Part shown: piece after piece, positions 1 through 7,201 of the stretch
Numbering within the stretch: position 1 is the first letter of the stretch
Layout of the letters: each line of letters starts with the position of its first letter
Source: Candidatus Carbonibacillus altaicus
GTDB taxonomy: Bacteria > Bacillota > Bacilli > Thermicanales > DSM-22653
NCBI GenBank assembly: GCA_003050645.1
Contig: PEBX01000014.1
Coordinates: 1-52,245, forward strand
Reading direction: 5' to 3'
Length of the DNA: 52,245 nt
The notes under the pieces: generated by a model
The model's database searches: none
The model's input: only the letters and a program-made list of their open reading frames with translations
Told to the model about the DNA's origin: nothing
Position numbers and translations under genes: made by a program

Positions 1-315
1 TCCGCCCCATAGCCGGTGCTTGAGTTGCGGGTGTGCCAGAAACAACCGTCGGGCGCTGGTTCCTTTCAAAATCTTGGCGATGACCGCCGGACTGACCGCA
101 GGCGGCGCGGAAAGAAAGAGATGCACGCGATCGGGCATCACCTCCATCCCGAGCATTTCGTAGCCATGCTCATCGGCCGTCTGTGCGAACACTTTCTTCA
201 ACGTCTCGTCCACCGGCGGGACAAGCACAGACTTTCGATACTTGGTTGACCATACAAAGTGATAATTGATCTCGTATACCGCATTTGGAGTAGATTTCCA
301 TGATCCTTTTCTCAT
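1..315 (-). CDS. tnpA: IS200/IS605-family TnpA transposase (Y1 HUH), 3' part outside window, probably inactive
   Basis: The first 105 codons run off the left edge. They start at the ATG of MRKGSW. The typical N-terminal pattern YEINYHFVWSTKYRK is followed by the region that normally holds the HUH metal-binding motif and then a stretch ending KGTSARRLFLAHPQL. TnpA of this family is a small single-strand DNA transposase that uses one catalytic Tyr. In the motif the sequence reads MPDRVHLFLS where the family has DHVH: the first His of HUH is Arg (codon CGC; CAC would be His). That residue ligates the catalytic metal, so the copy is probably inactive, although the reading frame is intact as far as seen. 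The Tyr lies beyond the edge. Nested hairpins sit just upstream. Confidence 0.85.
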   Translation of the reverse strand, partial: MRKGSWKSTPNAVYEINYHFVWSTKYRKSVLVPPVDETLKKVFAQTADEHGYEMLGMEVMPDRVHLFLSAPPAVSPAVIAKILKGTSARRLFLAHPQLKHRLWGG

Positions 316-332
316 ACCATCATGATAGCATA

Positions 333-387
333 GCGAGGGGGTCCGTGTATCCCCTCAATGAATTGAGGGGGATTACAGCCCCCTCGC
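333..387 (-). mobile_element. Nested hairpins at the presumed left end of the IS200/IS605 element
   Basis: Two perfect stems lie one inside the other, directly upstream of the transposase start. The outer stem is GCGAGGGGG (333-341) with CCCCCTCGC (379-387). The inner stem is CCCCTCAA (351-358) with TTGAGGGG (363-370) around a TGAA loop. IS200-type elements carry subterminal hairpins that are recognised as single strands by TnpA, and a 5' RNA hairpin that damps transposase expression. The exact element boundary cannot be fixed from one end. Confidence 0.6.
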
Positions 388-416
388 GCTCCCCCATTTC
401 TCTAAGCCTGTTGCAA

Positions 417-752
417 TTAAAAATATATTACCTGATAACCCATGAGCGGTACCAACACCAGCAAAATGAGGAGGACGCCCCACTGCACAGGGGACACTGC
501 GCCCTTTTTGCGGCGCGCAAGCACCATTTCTATCATCCCGATCAATACGAAAGCCAGCAGTCCCTTCACGATATAAAACAGGGGGAACTGAAGGGCGATC
601 AACATCCCTACACCACTTACGATCATCACCAGATAAAAGAGACGCAAAAGCACAACCGGCCACACCTGACGCGGCAACGCAAGCGCCAGCACAAAGAAAA
701 TCAAAAGAAGGCCCCACATCATGTGCATGTTTAAAAAAATCTGAAAAGGCAT
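417..752 (-). CDS. yisL: YisL family (UPF0344) membrane protein
   Basis: A small integral membrane protein of 111 residues with about four hydrophobic helices. It resembles Bacillus YisL in length and in the signature LRLFYLVMIVSG followed by MIEMVLARRKKG (Bacillus: RLFYILIILTG and MEMLVIRRKKG). The function of the family is unknown. The ATG at 752 is chosen because AAGGAGGAG lies 9 bases upstream; a GTG further out would put that ribosome site inside the gene. A 27-codon ORF ends inside this ribosome site (see 758-841). The IS element lies immediately downstream. Confidence 0.82.
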   Translation of the reverse strand: MPFQIFLNMHMMWGLLLIFFVLALALPRQVWPVVLLRLFYLVMIVSGVGMLIALQFPLFYIVKGLLAFVLIGMIEMVLARRKKGAVSPVQWGVLLILLVLVPLMGYQVIYF

Positions 753-757
753 CCGCT

Positions 758-841
758 TTACTCCTCCTTCCACGTTTTAACTGATCCATGGTCGCGTCTA
801 AGTATCATTGCACCGATCGGCGATCTCACGCAAAGATTCAC
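758..841 (-). CDS. Possible 27-residue upstream ORF / leader peptide of yisL
   Basis: GTG at 841 is preceded by GGGAGGGG with a six-base spacer. The frame stays open for 27 codons (MNLCVRSPIGAM...) and stops at a TAA that overlaps the yisL ribosome site. Position and a strong Shine-Dalgarno favour translation; there is no recognisable homology. An extended -10-like TGATATAGT at 869-861 would place the RNA start inside the Shine-Dalgarno, which argues against it unless another promoter is used. Confidence 0.3.
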   Translation of the reverse strand: MNLCVRSPIGAMILRRDHGSVKTWKEE

Positions 842-990
842 GATTTACCCCTCCCTTTTCACTATATCACGCTTGTTTATGTTTGAAAAGAGAAAAACAG
901 GCATATTCGAAAGGTCTATCCAGCAACAATTAAAACGTATGACGAAATAAAAAACTCACGACGGACATTTGAAGATCGATCCAACAAGGA

Positions 991-3504
991 TTAGAGCGCG
1001 CGGCGGGCGGACGGTGAAGGGGCGTTTTCCGGTGAAGAAGGCGGAAGAAAGCGCAGAAGGCGCCGCCCTTGACCGGCTGCCGTTTCAACATCTTTCCGCT
1101 CAAATAAAAGCGACTTATATTTCCCAGTGCGCCAAAGAGGCAGCTGATCGGCATAATGTCGGCTCAACGGGTGGCCGCTCGCGCCCCCGAACAAAATATC
1201 CCTCCCTTCCATGTCTAAAAGTGAGACGCCGTAGCGCCAAGGCGCGCTGGAGGTAACGTCATAAGGCTTACTCAGCGGATAACTCGCCGCCATCGGCACG
1301 ACCGGAGAACCGCTCACGGCATACGGACCGCGGTTCAAAACGAGCGCGAGCAGCGGGTGAACGCCACCCAACGGATGTTTGTAGCCAAGCGTGTGCAGCC
1401 GGCCCCAGCGCCAGGTAGCGGGATGCGGGCCGAGCGTCTCAGAGAGCGTATCGGTCGCCTTCACAAATGCATCCTTGAGCAAACGCTCTCGCCCCATCTC
1501 TCCTAGATCCAATACATCCTTAAACCAGCGCTCATCTTCAAGCAAAAAGCGATCCATCGTATTAATAGCATGACCGTAGGCGAGATAGCGCTCAAACAAC
1601 TTCTCGTCTTGCAAAACGGGCAAAAACGTCTCTTTCAGAAGGGCTTCATAAAACGCATAGTAAATCATCGGTCCAACCTGATCGGCCTCATCGCTCGGTT
1701 TGTTTAAAAGCCACGTCCGCAAAAGCGCATATGCTTCTTTCGCCGTCCCCTCGAGTGCCGCACGATCAAGCGCGGCAATCAGAACCGGGGCCAGGCGCTC
1801 TGCCTGAACATTGCGCGTCGAAAGTTGCATAGAAAGCACATCATCGAAAGAAAGCTTCCCATTCTTCTCCAGACGTTCCTGAAGTCCACGGGTAATCGCC
1901 TCGGCGCGATACGGCGGCGCCCAGTCCGCGCTTAAAAAATACGGATACAGATCATCGATCGGTTGATTATTGGCCGTGACAATGAATCCGATCTCCGGAT
2001 TTTGCGTCGCAGGAAGCGCGCTATACGGTATAAATCCCTTCCATTCATAGCGCTCGGTGTCCCCTGGCACCGGCAGCAGACCGTTTCCTTCATTGCGTAT
2101 CGGAATGAGACCGTTTGCGCGGTAATAAATATTGCCTTCCTTGTCGGCGACGACGAAGTTTTGTGCGGGCACATTAAACTTTTCCAGCGCGATTTTAAAC
2201 TCCTCCAAATTTTTCGCTCGGTCAAAGCCGATCATCGCTTCTATTTCGCGAGTCGGCTCCTGATTCGTCCAGCGCAGAGCAAGCGGTACCGACTGCTCGA
2301 ACACATCGGAGATAATCGGACCGTGTCGTGTCACGGTGACGGTATAGGTGAGCGGCTTCTCTTCACCTTTGACCGGAATCTCATACGTATAGACCTTGGC
2401 TTTTTCATACTGACCGTTATATAAAAACATCGATTTGTCGTCGGGATGACGTGTCTCGATATATAAATCCTGCACATCGGGGTCGAGATTGGTCACACCC
2501 CAAGCGAGGTGTGCATTGTGCCCGACGATAATCCCCGGTGCACCGGGAAAAATCACACCGGTGACGTTCATCCCCTCCGGCTCTGCATCCACGACGAGAT
2601 GTTGCTGCACCCAGATCGAAGGCGCTTTCATCTCCAGGTGCATATCATTGGCTAGCATGGGAAACCCAGTCGTCGTCAACTTGCCGGAGACGACCCAGTT
2701 GTTGCTACCCAGCCCGACGCCCGGCACCCCCAACCGTCCCCGTTCGGTACGCAGGGTTACGTCAAACAAGGCGAGCGCCGCGTCTTTATCGAGCCCGACT
2801 GACTGCCACGTTTTTTTCATGATCTCTATGCCGTCTTTAGGATACGCCGGAAAGAGGAGCGCCGCTTTGTCTGTACCGAGGGCGTCGACGAGCGCCATGT
2901 TCAAAAGTTCATTTTGCATATTCCCGCCCAGTGTCCAGGACATGTATTTACCGATGGCTACCGAATCGAGTGGTGTCCACGGCTCCGGCTCGTAATTCAA
3001 AAGTGTAAACTCGGGCGGAAGCGCACCCTTGTGACGCTCGATGTAGGCATTGATCCCTGCCGTAAAACGATCCAGAAACAGACGGGTTTCCTCCGAGAGT
3101 GCCGCGTAACTCACTTCCGCATCGCGCATAAAACCGAGCGTCAGTAAAAATTGATCGGTCTTTACATAATCGGGGCCGAAGATTTGTGCAAGCCGCCCCC
3201 GTACGGCTCGCCGGGATAGATCCATCTCGAATAAGCGGTCCATCGCCTGTATGTAACCCTGTACGAAAAACAGATCTTCATAGTTTTTGGCATACACGTG
3301 CGGAATGCCGTAAGAATCCCGGTATACGTCTACCGGCGCACGCACCGGGAGATCCTCGATCTCCCCCTGCATCGTGGGCAACGATCGTGTAAAATAAGCA
3401 TAGACACCGCTTATTGCGGTCAAAAAGAGAGCGAGTATGCTTAAAAAAACGCCCAGCACAATCCGAACGACCCGACGCCGACTGCGTTTTTTCGTCACAA
3501 TCAC
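991..3504 (-). CDS. Penicillin acylase (penicillin amidase, S45) family N-terminal-nucleophile hydrolase
   Basis: Secreted or membrane-anchored amidase precursor of 837 residues. It has a basic N-terminus and one membrane segment (about residues 13-36), then an alpha chain with the usual YRDSYGIPHVYA and QGYIQAMDRLFEM blocks. The autoprocessing site GLGSNNW makes Ser267 the new N-terminal nucleophile of the beta chain. Length fits the family (about 780-850). Members cleave acyl-amide bonds of beta-lactams, N-acyl-homoserine lactones or other N-acyl compounds; the substrate cannot be read from sequence. The start is GTG; the second GTG two codons later fits the AAAGGG ribosome site better. It stands alone, with a repeat-rich 476-bp spacer upstream. 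Confidence 0.9.
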   Translation of the reverse strand: MIVTKKRSRRRVVRIVLGVFLSILALFLTAISGVYAYFTRSLPTMQGEIEDLPVRAPVDVYRDSYGIPHVYAKNYEDLFFVQGYIQAMDRLFEMDLSRRAVRGRLAQIFGPDYVKTDQFLLTLGFMRDAEVSYAALSEETRLFLDRFTAGINAYIERHKGALPPEFTLLNYEPEPWTPLDSVAIGKYMSWTLGGNMQNELLNMALVDALGTDKAALLFPAYPKDGIEIMKKTWQSVGLDKDAALALFDVTLRTERGRLGVPGVGLGSNNWVVSGKLTTTGFPMLANDMHLEMKAPSIWVQQHLVVDAEPEGMNVTGVIFPGAPGIIVGHNAHLAWGVTNLDPDVQDLYIETRHPDDKSMFLYNGQYEKAKVYTYEIPVKGEEKPLTYTVTVTRHGPIISDVFEQSVPLALRWTNQEPTREIEAMIGFDRAKNLEEFKIALEKFNVPAQNFVVADKEGNIYYRANGLIPIRNEGNGLLPVPGDTERYEWKGFIPYSALPATQNPEIGFIVTANNQPIDDLYPYFLSADWAPPYRAEAITRGLQERLEKNGKLSFDDVLSMQLSTRNVQAERLAPVLIAALDRAALEGTAKEAYALLRTWLLNKPSDEADQVGPMIYYAFYEALLKETFLPVLQDEKLFERYLAYGHAINTMDRFLLEDERWFKDVLDLGEMGRERLLKDAFVKATDTLSETLGPHPATWRWGRLHTLGYKHPLGGVHPLLALVLNRGPYAVSGSPVVPMAASYPLSKPYDVTSSAPWRYGVSLLDMEGRDILFGGASGHPLSRHYADQLPLWRTGKYKSLLFERKDVETAAGQGRRLLRFLPPSSPENAPSPSARRAL

Positions 3505-3549
3505 CCACCCTTTCTTTCGTTAAATCCAATCTTTCAATGAATCTTTTCC

Positions 3550-3609
3550 TTTGTTTAATCCAATACTTTGTTTAATCCAATACTTTGTTTAATCCAATAC
3601 TTTGTTTAA
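3550..3609. repeat. 17-bp tandem repeat, three copies plus a half copy
   Basis: TTTGTTTAATCCAATAC is repeated perfectly at 3550-3566, 3567-3583 and 3584-3600, with TTTGTTTAA following. It lies about 45-105 bp upstream of the penicillin-acylase start, so it is probably in the 5' untranslated region. Confidence 0.95.
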
Positions 3610-3797
3610 ACCTTTCTTTCATCTATTTCTCCTTTACGATTTTCGTCCTTCATCACCACCAACGAAACCCAAAACTGAACAACTATTCTGAACGACCATC
3701 ATCCTTTACGAACGAGCACATATGGTACCTAAATCACATCATCACCACCTATCCGACACAATAATTCGACACAAAAGCCTTTTTTCCTGCTTTATAT

Positions 3798-3834
3798 AAA
3801 AAAATAGGCACTCCCAGAGAGTGCCATATTTTTA
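3798..3834. terminator. Rho-independent terminator, possibly bidirectional
   Basis: Stem GGCACTC (3807-3813) with GAGTGCC (3819-3825) around a five-base loop. It is flanked by an A-rich run on the left and TATTTTT on the right, so it can act in both directions. For minus-strand traffic it would end the thiol-redox transcript after ccdA. Confidence 0.7.
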
Positions 3835-3980
3835 CATTACCTAGCTGTAGGAAGAATGCATATATGCAGTGCCTACTTATGTGTTGAGGCATGTATGCAA
3901 GTGCATACATCTACGCAAGTGCATACATATGTGCCGGTAATGACATGAAGTACATGGACGCCCTTTACAACGATCTTCTT

Positions 3981-4697
3981 TTACCACCAACCCGTCCCAA
4001 ACAAACGTGTGAGATACACCGAGATTTTGTTCAGCTGACCGGTAAACAAGAGCAAACCCATGGCGACCATCAGCCATCCGCCGATCTTGGCAATCACCTG
4101 CGAATATTTTACCAACCAGCGCGTGCTGCCGACAAAAAAACCGAGAATGATAAAGGGAAGGGAAAAGCCGAGCGAGAAAAAGAGCATATACCACGTCGCC
4201 ATCGACGGCTCGGACGCCGCCAGGATCAAAATAGCGCCGAGGATCGGACCGATGCAGGGCGTCCACCCGGCCCCAAACACAAAACCGATGAGCGCAGACC
4301 CGAGATACCCAGCTGGTCGCCATTTGAGTTCCATACGCAGTTCCCGATTTAAAAAGTCGAGCTTTAACCAGCCGACCATGGTAAGACCAAAACCGATCAC
4401 GATCACGCCACCGATCTGACTGATGAGCCGCTCATAATCTTTTAACCAAACTCCGATACTGGAAGCCGACCAGCCGAGAATAAAGTAGACGAGCGAAAGA
4501 CCGAGGGTAAAAGCCAAGGAATGCCAGAAAACACGTGCGCGCACATCGCGCGTAGGCGCGTCGCGCAAGTCTTTGACCGTAACGCCGGTAACATACGACA
4601 AAAAAGAGGGATAGAGGGGTAGGACACAAGGGGAAAAGAAAGAAATAAGCCCACCCCAAAGCGCCACCCATAAGGTGAGATCCGCCGGATCAAACAT
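3981..4697 (-). CDS. ccdA: CcdA, thiol-disulfide electron-transfer membrane protein
   Basis: A six-helix membrane protein of 238 residues that passes electrons from cytoplasmic thioredoxin across the membrane to extracytoplasmic thiol oxidoreductases, for cytochrome c maturation and spore formation in Bacillus. The two redox cysteines lie in the standard contexts FSPCVLPLYP (helix 1) and GWTPCIGP (about residue 144). Length equals the Bacillus protein. ATG is preceded by AAAGGG. It is downstream of two membrane-anchored thioredoxins (5654-6789), its likely partners. An extended -10 promoter and a 13-bp tandem repeat lie between it and the preceding gene. Confidence 0.93.
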   Translation of the reverse strand: MFDPADLTLWVALWGGLISFFSPCVLPLYPSFLSYVTGVTVKDLRDAPTRDVRARVFWHSLAFTLGLSLVYFILGWSASSIGVWLKDYERLISQIGGVIVIGFGLTMVGWLKLDFLNRELRMELKWRPAGYLGSALIGFVFGAGWTPCIGPILGAILILAASEPSMATWYMLFFSLGFSLPFIILGFFVGSTRWLVKYSQVIAKIGGWLMVAMGLLLFTGQLNKISVYLTRLFGTGWW

Positions 4698-4721
4698 GCT
4701 TCACACCCTTTCTTAAACGAC

Positions 4722-4760
4722 CTTATCGTTGAATCTTATCGTTAAATCTCATCGTTGAAT
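4722..4760. repeat. 13-bp tandem repeat, three copies, in the ccdA leader
   Basis: CTTATCGTTGAAT, CTTATCGTTAAAT and CTCATCGTTGAAT follow each other at 4722-4734, 4735-4747 and 4748-4760. They lie between the predicted transcription start (about 4761) and the ccdA ribosome site. Confidence 0.92.
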
Positions 4761-4767
4761 CTTAAGT

Positions 4768-4776
4768 ATTATATCA
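4768..4776 (-). promoter_or_regulatory. Extended -10 promoter for ccdA
   Basis: On the minus strand TGATATAAT is a perfect -10 hexamer with the TGn extension. No good -35 is seen 17 bp further, as is common for extended -10 promoters. It would start RNA next to the 13-bp repeats. Confidence 0.6.
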
Positions 4777-4884
4777 CTGCCATCTTGGCCTCATCTCATG
4801 GCCACGACCTTCTTACCTTCTTTATGCGACTTGAGGATGTAATCGCTACTTTACCCGAATTGCTACCTTGCCTCGCCTGTTCCC

Positions 4885-5514
4885 CTACCTCGCCTGTTCC
4901 TCACGTTTATCAGGCTCTTTATTCAGTAAAGAAAGTAAAAGCAGGATGACATACACTAAAAGCGCCCCCCACTGTACGAGGGTAAGACCGTACCAGCGCA
5001 TGCCCGGGCCCAACGCTTCGATGAAGACAACGCCGCCTGCGGCAAGCGGCAACAGGATATAATCGCTTCTCGAATGACGCCACAGGAGAAAAGGAAAGAG
5101 GAGCCCGACGAGGCCTTTAAAAACAAAAAGCGGTATGCCGCGATAGACCGAGAGCGTTAAAAGTCCGTATAACCCATAGGCAATAAGAAGTATCATGGCC
5201 AGAGCAAAAAAATGGCGGTACAGCGCCCCTTTCTGACGGCGATGGTTCCAAAAAAACAGTGCAAGCACGACCATGGCCGCCAGGCCTATCCCCTGTACCC
5301 CGGCATTTTGCAGCAAGAGGTCAAGCGGCCGCAAAACGAGGCCCGGCTCGTAAAGGAGCGGGAATAGTTTATACACGATGATCGCCGTCATCGCGAGCGT
5401 CAACCAACGGTCAAGTTCAGCGTTGCGCTCACTTTTTGTCACAAAAAGATTAAGACTGAGGAGACCGCCGATCGCGACAGACAAAAATAGCATGAGTAAA
5501 GACGTATTGAGCAA
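4885..5514 (-). CDS. Unidentified six- or seven-helix membrane protein of the thiol-redox cluster
   Basis: 209 residues with hydrophobic segments at roughly 4-25, 38-53, 73-90, 101-122, 126-144, 151-172 and 177-198, and a charged tail (KEPDKREEQAR). I do not recognise the family. It contains no Cys, so it is not itself a thiol oxidoreductase of the CcdA or DsbB type. The TTG start follows GGTGGG. It sits between two ResA/TlpA-like genes and ccdA on the same strand, which suggests a structural or transport role near that pathway; this is inference from position only. Confidence 0.7.
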   Translation of the reverse strand: MLNTSLLMLFLSVAIGGLLSLNLFVTKSERNAELDRWLTLAMTAIIVYKLFPLLYEPGLVLRPLDLLLQNAGVQGIGLAAMVVLALFFWNHRRQKGALYRHFFALAMILLIAYGLYGLLTLSVYRGIPLFVFKGLVGLLFPFLLWRHSRSDYILLPLAAGGVVFIEALGPGMRWYGLTLVQWGALLVYVILLLLSLLNKEPDKREEQAR

Positions 5515-5653
5515 AGTCGACCCACCTTATCCAGAACACCTAATCCTAACCCGCTCATCCCAATCACCTGATCCAGATCCCGACCAGCTGTCCCAAATCC
5601 CAATCACCTGATCCAAAATGCACATAAGTGCTAAAGCTTTCAGCGCCAACAGC

Positions 5654-6178
5654 TTACTTTGAAAGCTGCTCAAGCATCGCTTCAAGATAATCCTTGGTCA
5701 TGGCACCGGGTTGCATATTGACGATCTCACCCTTTTTATTGATAAAAAAGCTTGTCGGAAACGCGCCGACCCGGTACATGCGCGCAACAGTCGCCTTGTT
5801 ATCATCAATGTAGACGGGAAACGTAAACCCTTCCTCTTCGATGTAATCAAGCATATCCTTTAAACTTTCACTAGTGAGCGGATCGAGAATAATGAATGCG
5901 ACCTTATCACCGTATTGGGTATACGCTTCTTGAATATGGGGCATCTCCGCGCGACACGGCGGACACCACGACTCAAAAAAATTGATAAAAACCGGCTGTG
6001 TACCGATGAGCGTGCCGACATCCAGCGTCTCTCCGGTAGGAGTCTCTACTTGAAACGAGGGTGCACGATATCCGACTTCAGCCCGCTCTTCTGTAGCCGT
6101 GGATTGATTAAGTCCGACGTAAAGCGCACCTCCGAGGAACGCCAACAATATGATGACCGAAATAAATGTACGCGCCAT
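5654..6178 (-). CDS. Membrane-anchored thioredoxin-like protein, TlpA/ResA family
   Basis: One N-terminal membrane anchor (residues 5-22), then a thioredoxin fold with the active site WCPPC (about residue 71) and the cis-Pro region GAFPTSFFI. This matches the ResA/TlpA/StoA group, which reduce disulfides outside the membrane during cytochrome c maturation or spore cortex formation. ATG has AAGGAGG at good distance. A second member lies upstream (6250-6789) and ccdA downstream, which would supply the electrons. Which of the two is the ResA or StoA counterpart cannot be decided. Confidence 0.9.
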   Translation of the reverse strand: MARTFISVIILLAFLGGALYVGLNQSTATEERAEVGYRAPSFQVETPTGETLDVGTLIGTQPVFINFFESWCPPCRAEMPHIQEAYTQYGDKVAFIILDPLTSESLKDMLDYIEEEGFTFPVYIDDNKATVARMYRVGAFPTSFFINKKGEIVNMQPGAMTKDYLEAMLEQLSK

Positions 6179-6249
6179 ACGGGTCTTTCCTCCTTTTTTT
6201 GTATTTTGAGCCCACAGTACGCCTCGATATAAAACGACGATCCACCGTT

Positions 6250-6789
6250 TTACTCGATTTTCGCCGCATTCCGCCGGGCGATCGTCTGTATTAAAAAGTT
6301 CTCTACCATTGGCGCATTCATTTCCCCTATATGGTCAACCGCCACATTCCCATCCGCGTCGATGAACACGGAACGGGGCAGATCGTACACTTTGTAGGCC
6401 TTTTGCGCTTTGGCATCCGGATCGAGAGCGATCGGATACGTCACACCCGTACGACGCACATACCCCTGGATCGCTGCCATACTTTCTCCGGTATTGATGC
6501 CTACCACGATGAATCCCTGATCGCGATACGCTTGATATACGCTTTCAATCGCCGGCATCTCATCGATACAAGAAGGACAGTATGTCGCCCAGAAGTTGAT
6601 GAGCACCGGACGATTCCGAAGTTCCTTCAGGGTGATCGTCCCCCCATCCATGAGCATGAGTTCAAAATCAGGCGCCGAGCGCCCTACTACAACTGGCGGC
6701 GTATGATTCAAAAAATGGTCCCATACGACCCAGATCGTACCCGCCAGCAAAACGACGATGATGATGGTTTGAAGAAGACGATTTTTCAA
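6250..6789 (-). CDS. Second membrane-anchored thioredoxin-like protein, ResA/TlpA family
   Basis: 179 residues: N-terminal anchor (residues 6-24), APDFELMLMDGG, active site YCPSC within NFWATYCPSC, VVGINTGES insertion typical of ResA, and LPRSVFID for the cis-Pro loop. The active site differs from its neighbour (CPSC against CPPC), which suggests different redox potentials or partners. The TTG start follows GGAAGGGGG with eight bases between. First gene of the redox cluster; upstream lies a 412-bp spacer with a dispersed repeat. Confidence 0.9.
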   Translation of the reverse strand: MKNRLLQTIIIVVLLAGTIWVVWDHFLNHTPPVVVGRSAPDFELMLMDGGTITLKELRNRPVLINFWATYCPSCIDEMPAIESVYQAYRDQGFIVVGINTGESMAAIQGYVRRTGVTYPIALDPDAKAQKAYKVYDLPRSVFIDADGNVAVDHIGEMNAPMVENFLIQTIARRNAAKIE

Positions 6790-6955
6790 GGAACAAGCCC
6801 CCTTCCTTATTCATCCTACCATACGCTCCGGAGTATTGCCACATGAATCAGGGAATTCACCTATTCCATTTTTTTATCGCGTTAACAAAAAGTTAACAAA
6901 AAAATACGCCATGACAAAATCAAAACAAAGAAAGTAGCACAAAAAGCAGCACAAA

Positions 6956-6993
6956 GAAGGCAGCCTCACTTCGGCAAAGTGCACGCTACCTTC
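6956..6993 (-). terminator. Hairpin terminator downstream of sleB
   Basis: GAAGGCAGC at 6956-6964 pairs with GCTACCTTC at 6985-6993 (one mismatch), with an inner CACTT/AAGTG stem. On the minus strand it is followed by TTTGTGCTGCTTTTT. It is about 210 bp past the sleB stop; the dispersed repeat lies between. Confidence 0.55.
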
Positions 6994-7025
6994 TCAGTTT
7001 ACAACATATGTGCGGTGTTACCTGT

Positions 7026-7105
7026 CTATCCTGAAATAGGTTGCGGCATTTCATCCTTCTGCTGGTGCCGCGAAGGCGGCATGGGACTCTATCCTGAAAT
7101 AGGTT
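7026..7105. repeat. Dispersed two-hairpin repeat, copy 1
   Basis: The core has stem 1 (TGAAAT 7032-7037 with ATTTCA 7048-7053), linker TCCTTCTGCTGG, and stem 2 (TGCCGC 7066-7071, loop GAAG, GCGGCA 7076-7081). In this copy the 17-mer CTATCCTGAAATAGGTT flanks the core on both sides (7026-7042 and 7089-7105). The other copies are at 41542-41603 and 46659-46743. Confidence 0.9.
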
Positions 7106-7201
7106 ACGAAGTTAATCATAAGATGCCTTCCACGTTCCTCGGAATGACTCTTTTTACAGTCCCCACCGGCGATAGCCTCAGAACTCAAGCCGATGAGACG
7201 G

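Larger units (their letters stand above)
3505..3980. other. 476-bp spacer between the penicillin acylase gene and ccdA
   Basis: No convincing gene. It holds the 17-bp tandem repeat (3550-3609), a short symmetrical terminator (3798-3834), a palindromic stretch around TGCATATATGCA near 3855-3875 flanked by GTAGG/CCTAC, and two copies of GCAAGTGCATACAT (about 3896-3928). The acylase promoter should lie here, but I could not pick a clear -35/-10 pair. Confidence 0.6.
6790..7201. other. 412-bp spacer between the thioredoxin-like gene and sleB
   Basis: No gene. It contains a hairpin terminator for sleB (6956-6993), an A-rich run with duplicated GTTAACAAAAA near 6882-6900, and dispersed repeat copy 1 (7026-7105). 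Confidence 0.6.

Noticed and set aside
7026-7081. Dispersed repeat as a known riboswitch
   Set aside because: It lacks the conserved cores of the TPP, SAM, cobalamin, c-di-GMP or c-di-AMP classes, and its downstream genes (thioredoxin/sleB, cdd, phoH) share no pathway.
7026-7105. Dispersed repeat as a short coding gene (MPP.RHQQKDEM on the minus strand)
   Set aside because: The frame is interrupted by TAG in copy 3 and there is no suitable ribosome site; conservation fits the hairpins better than a peptide.
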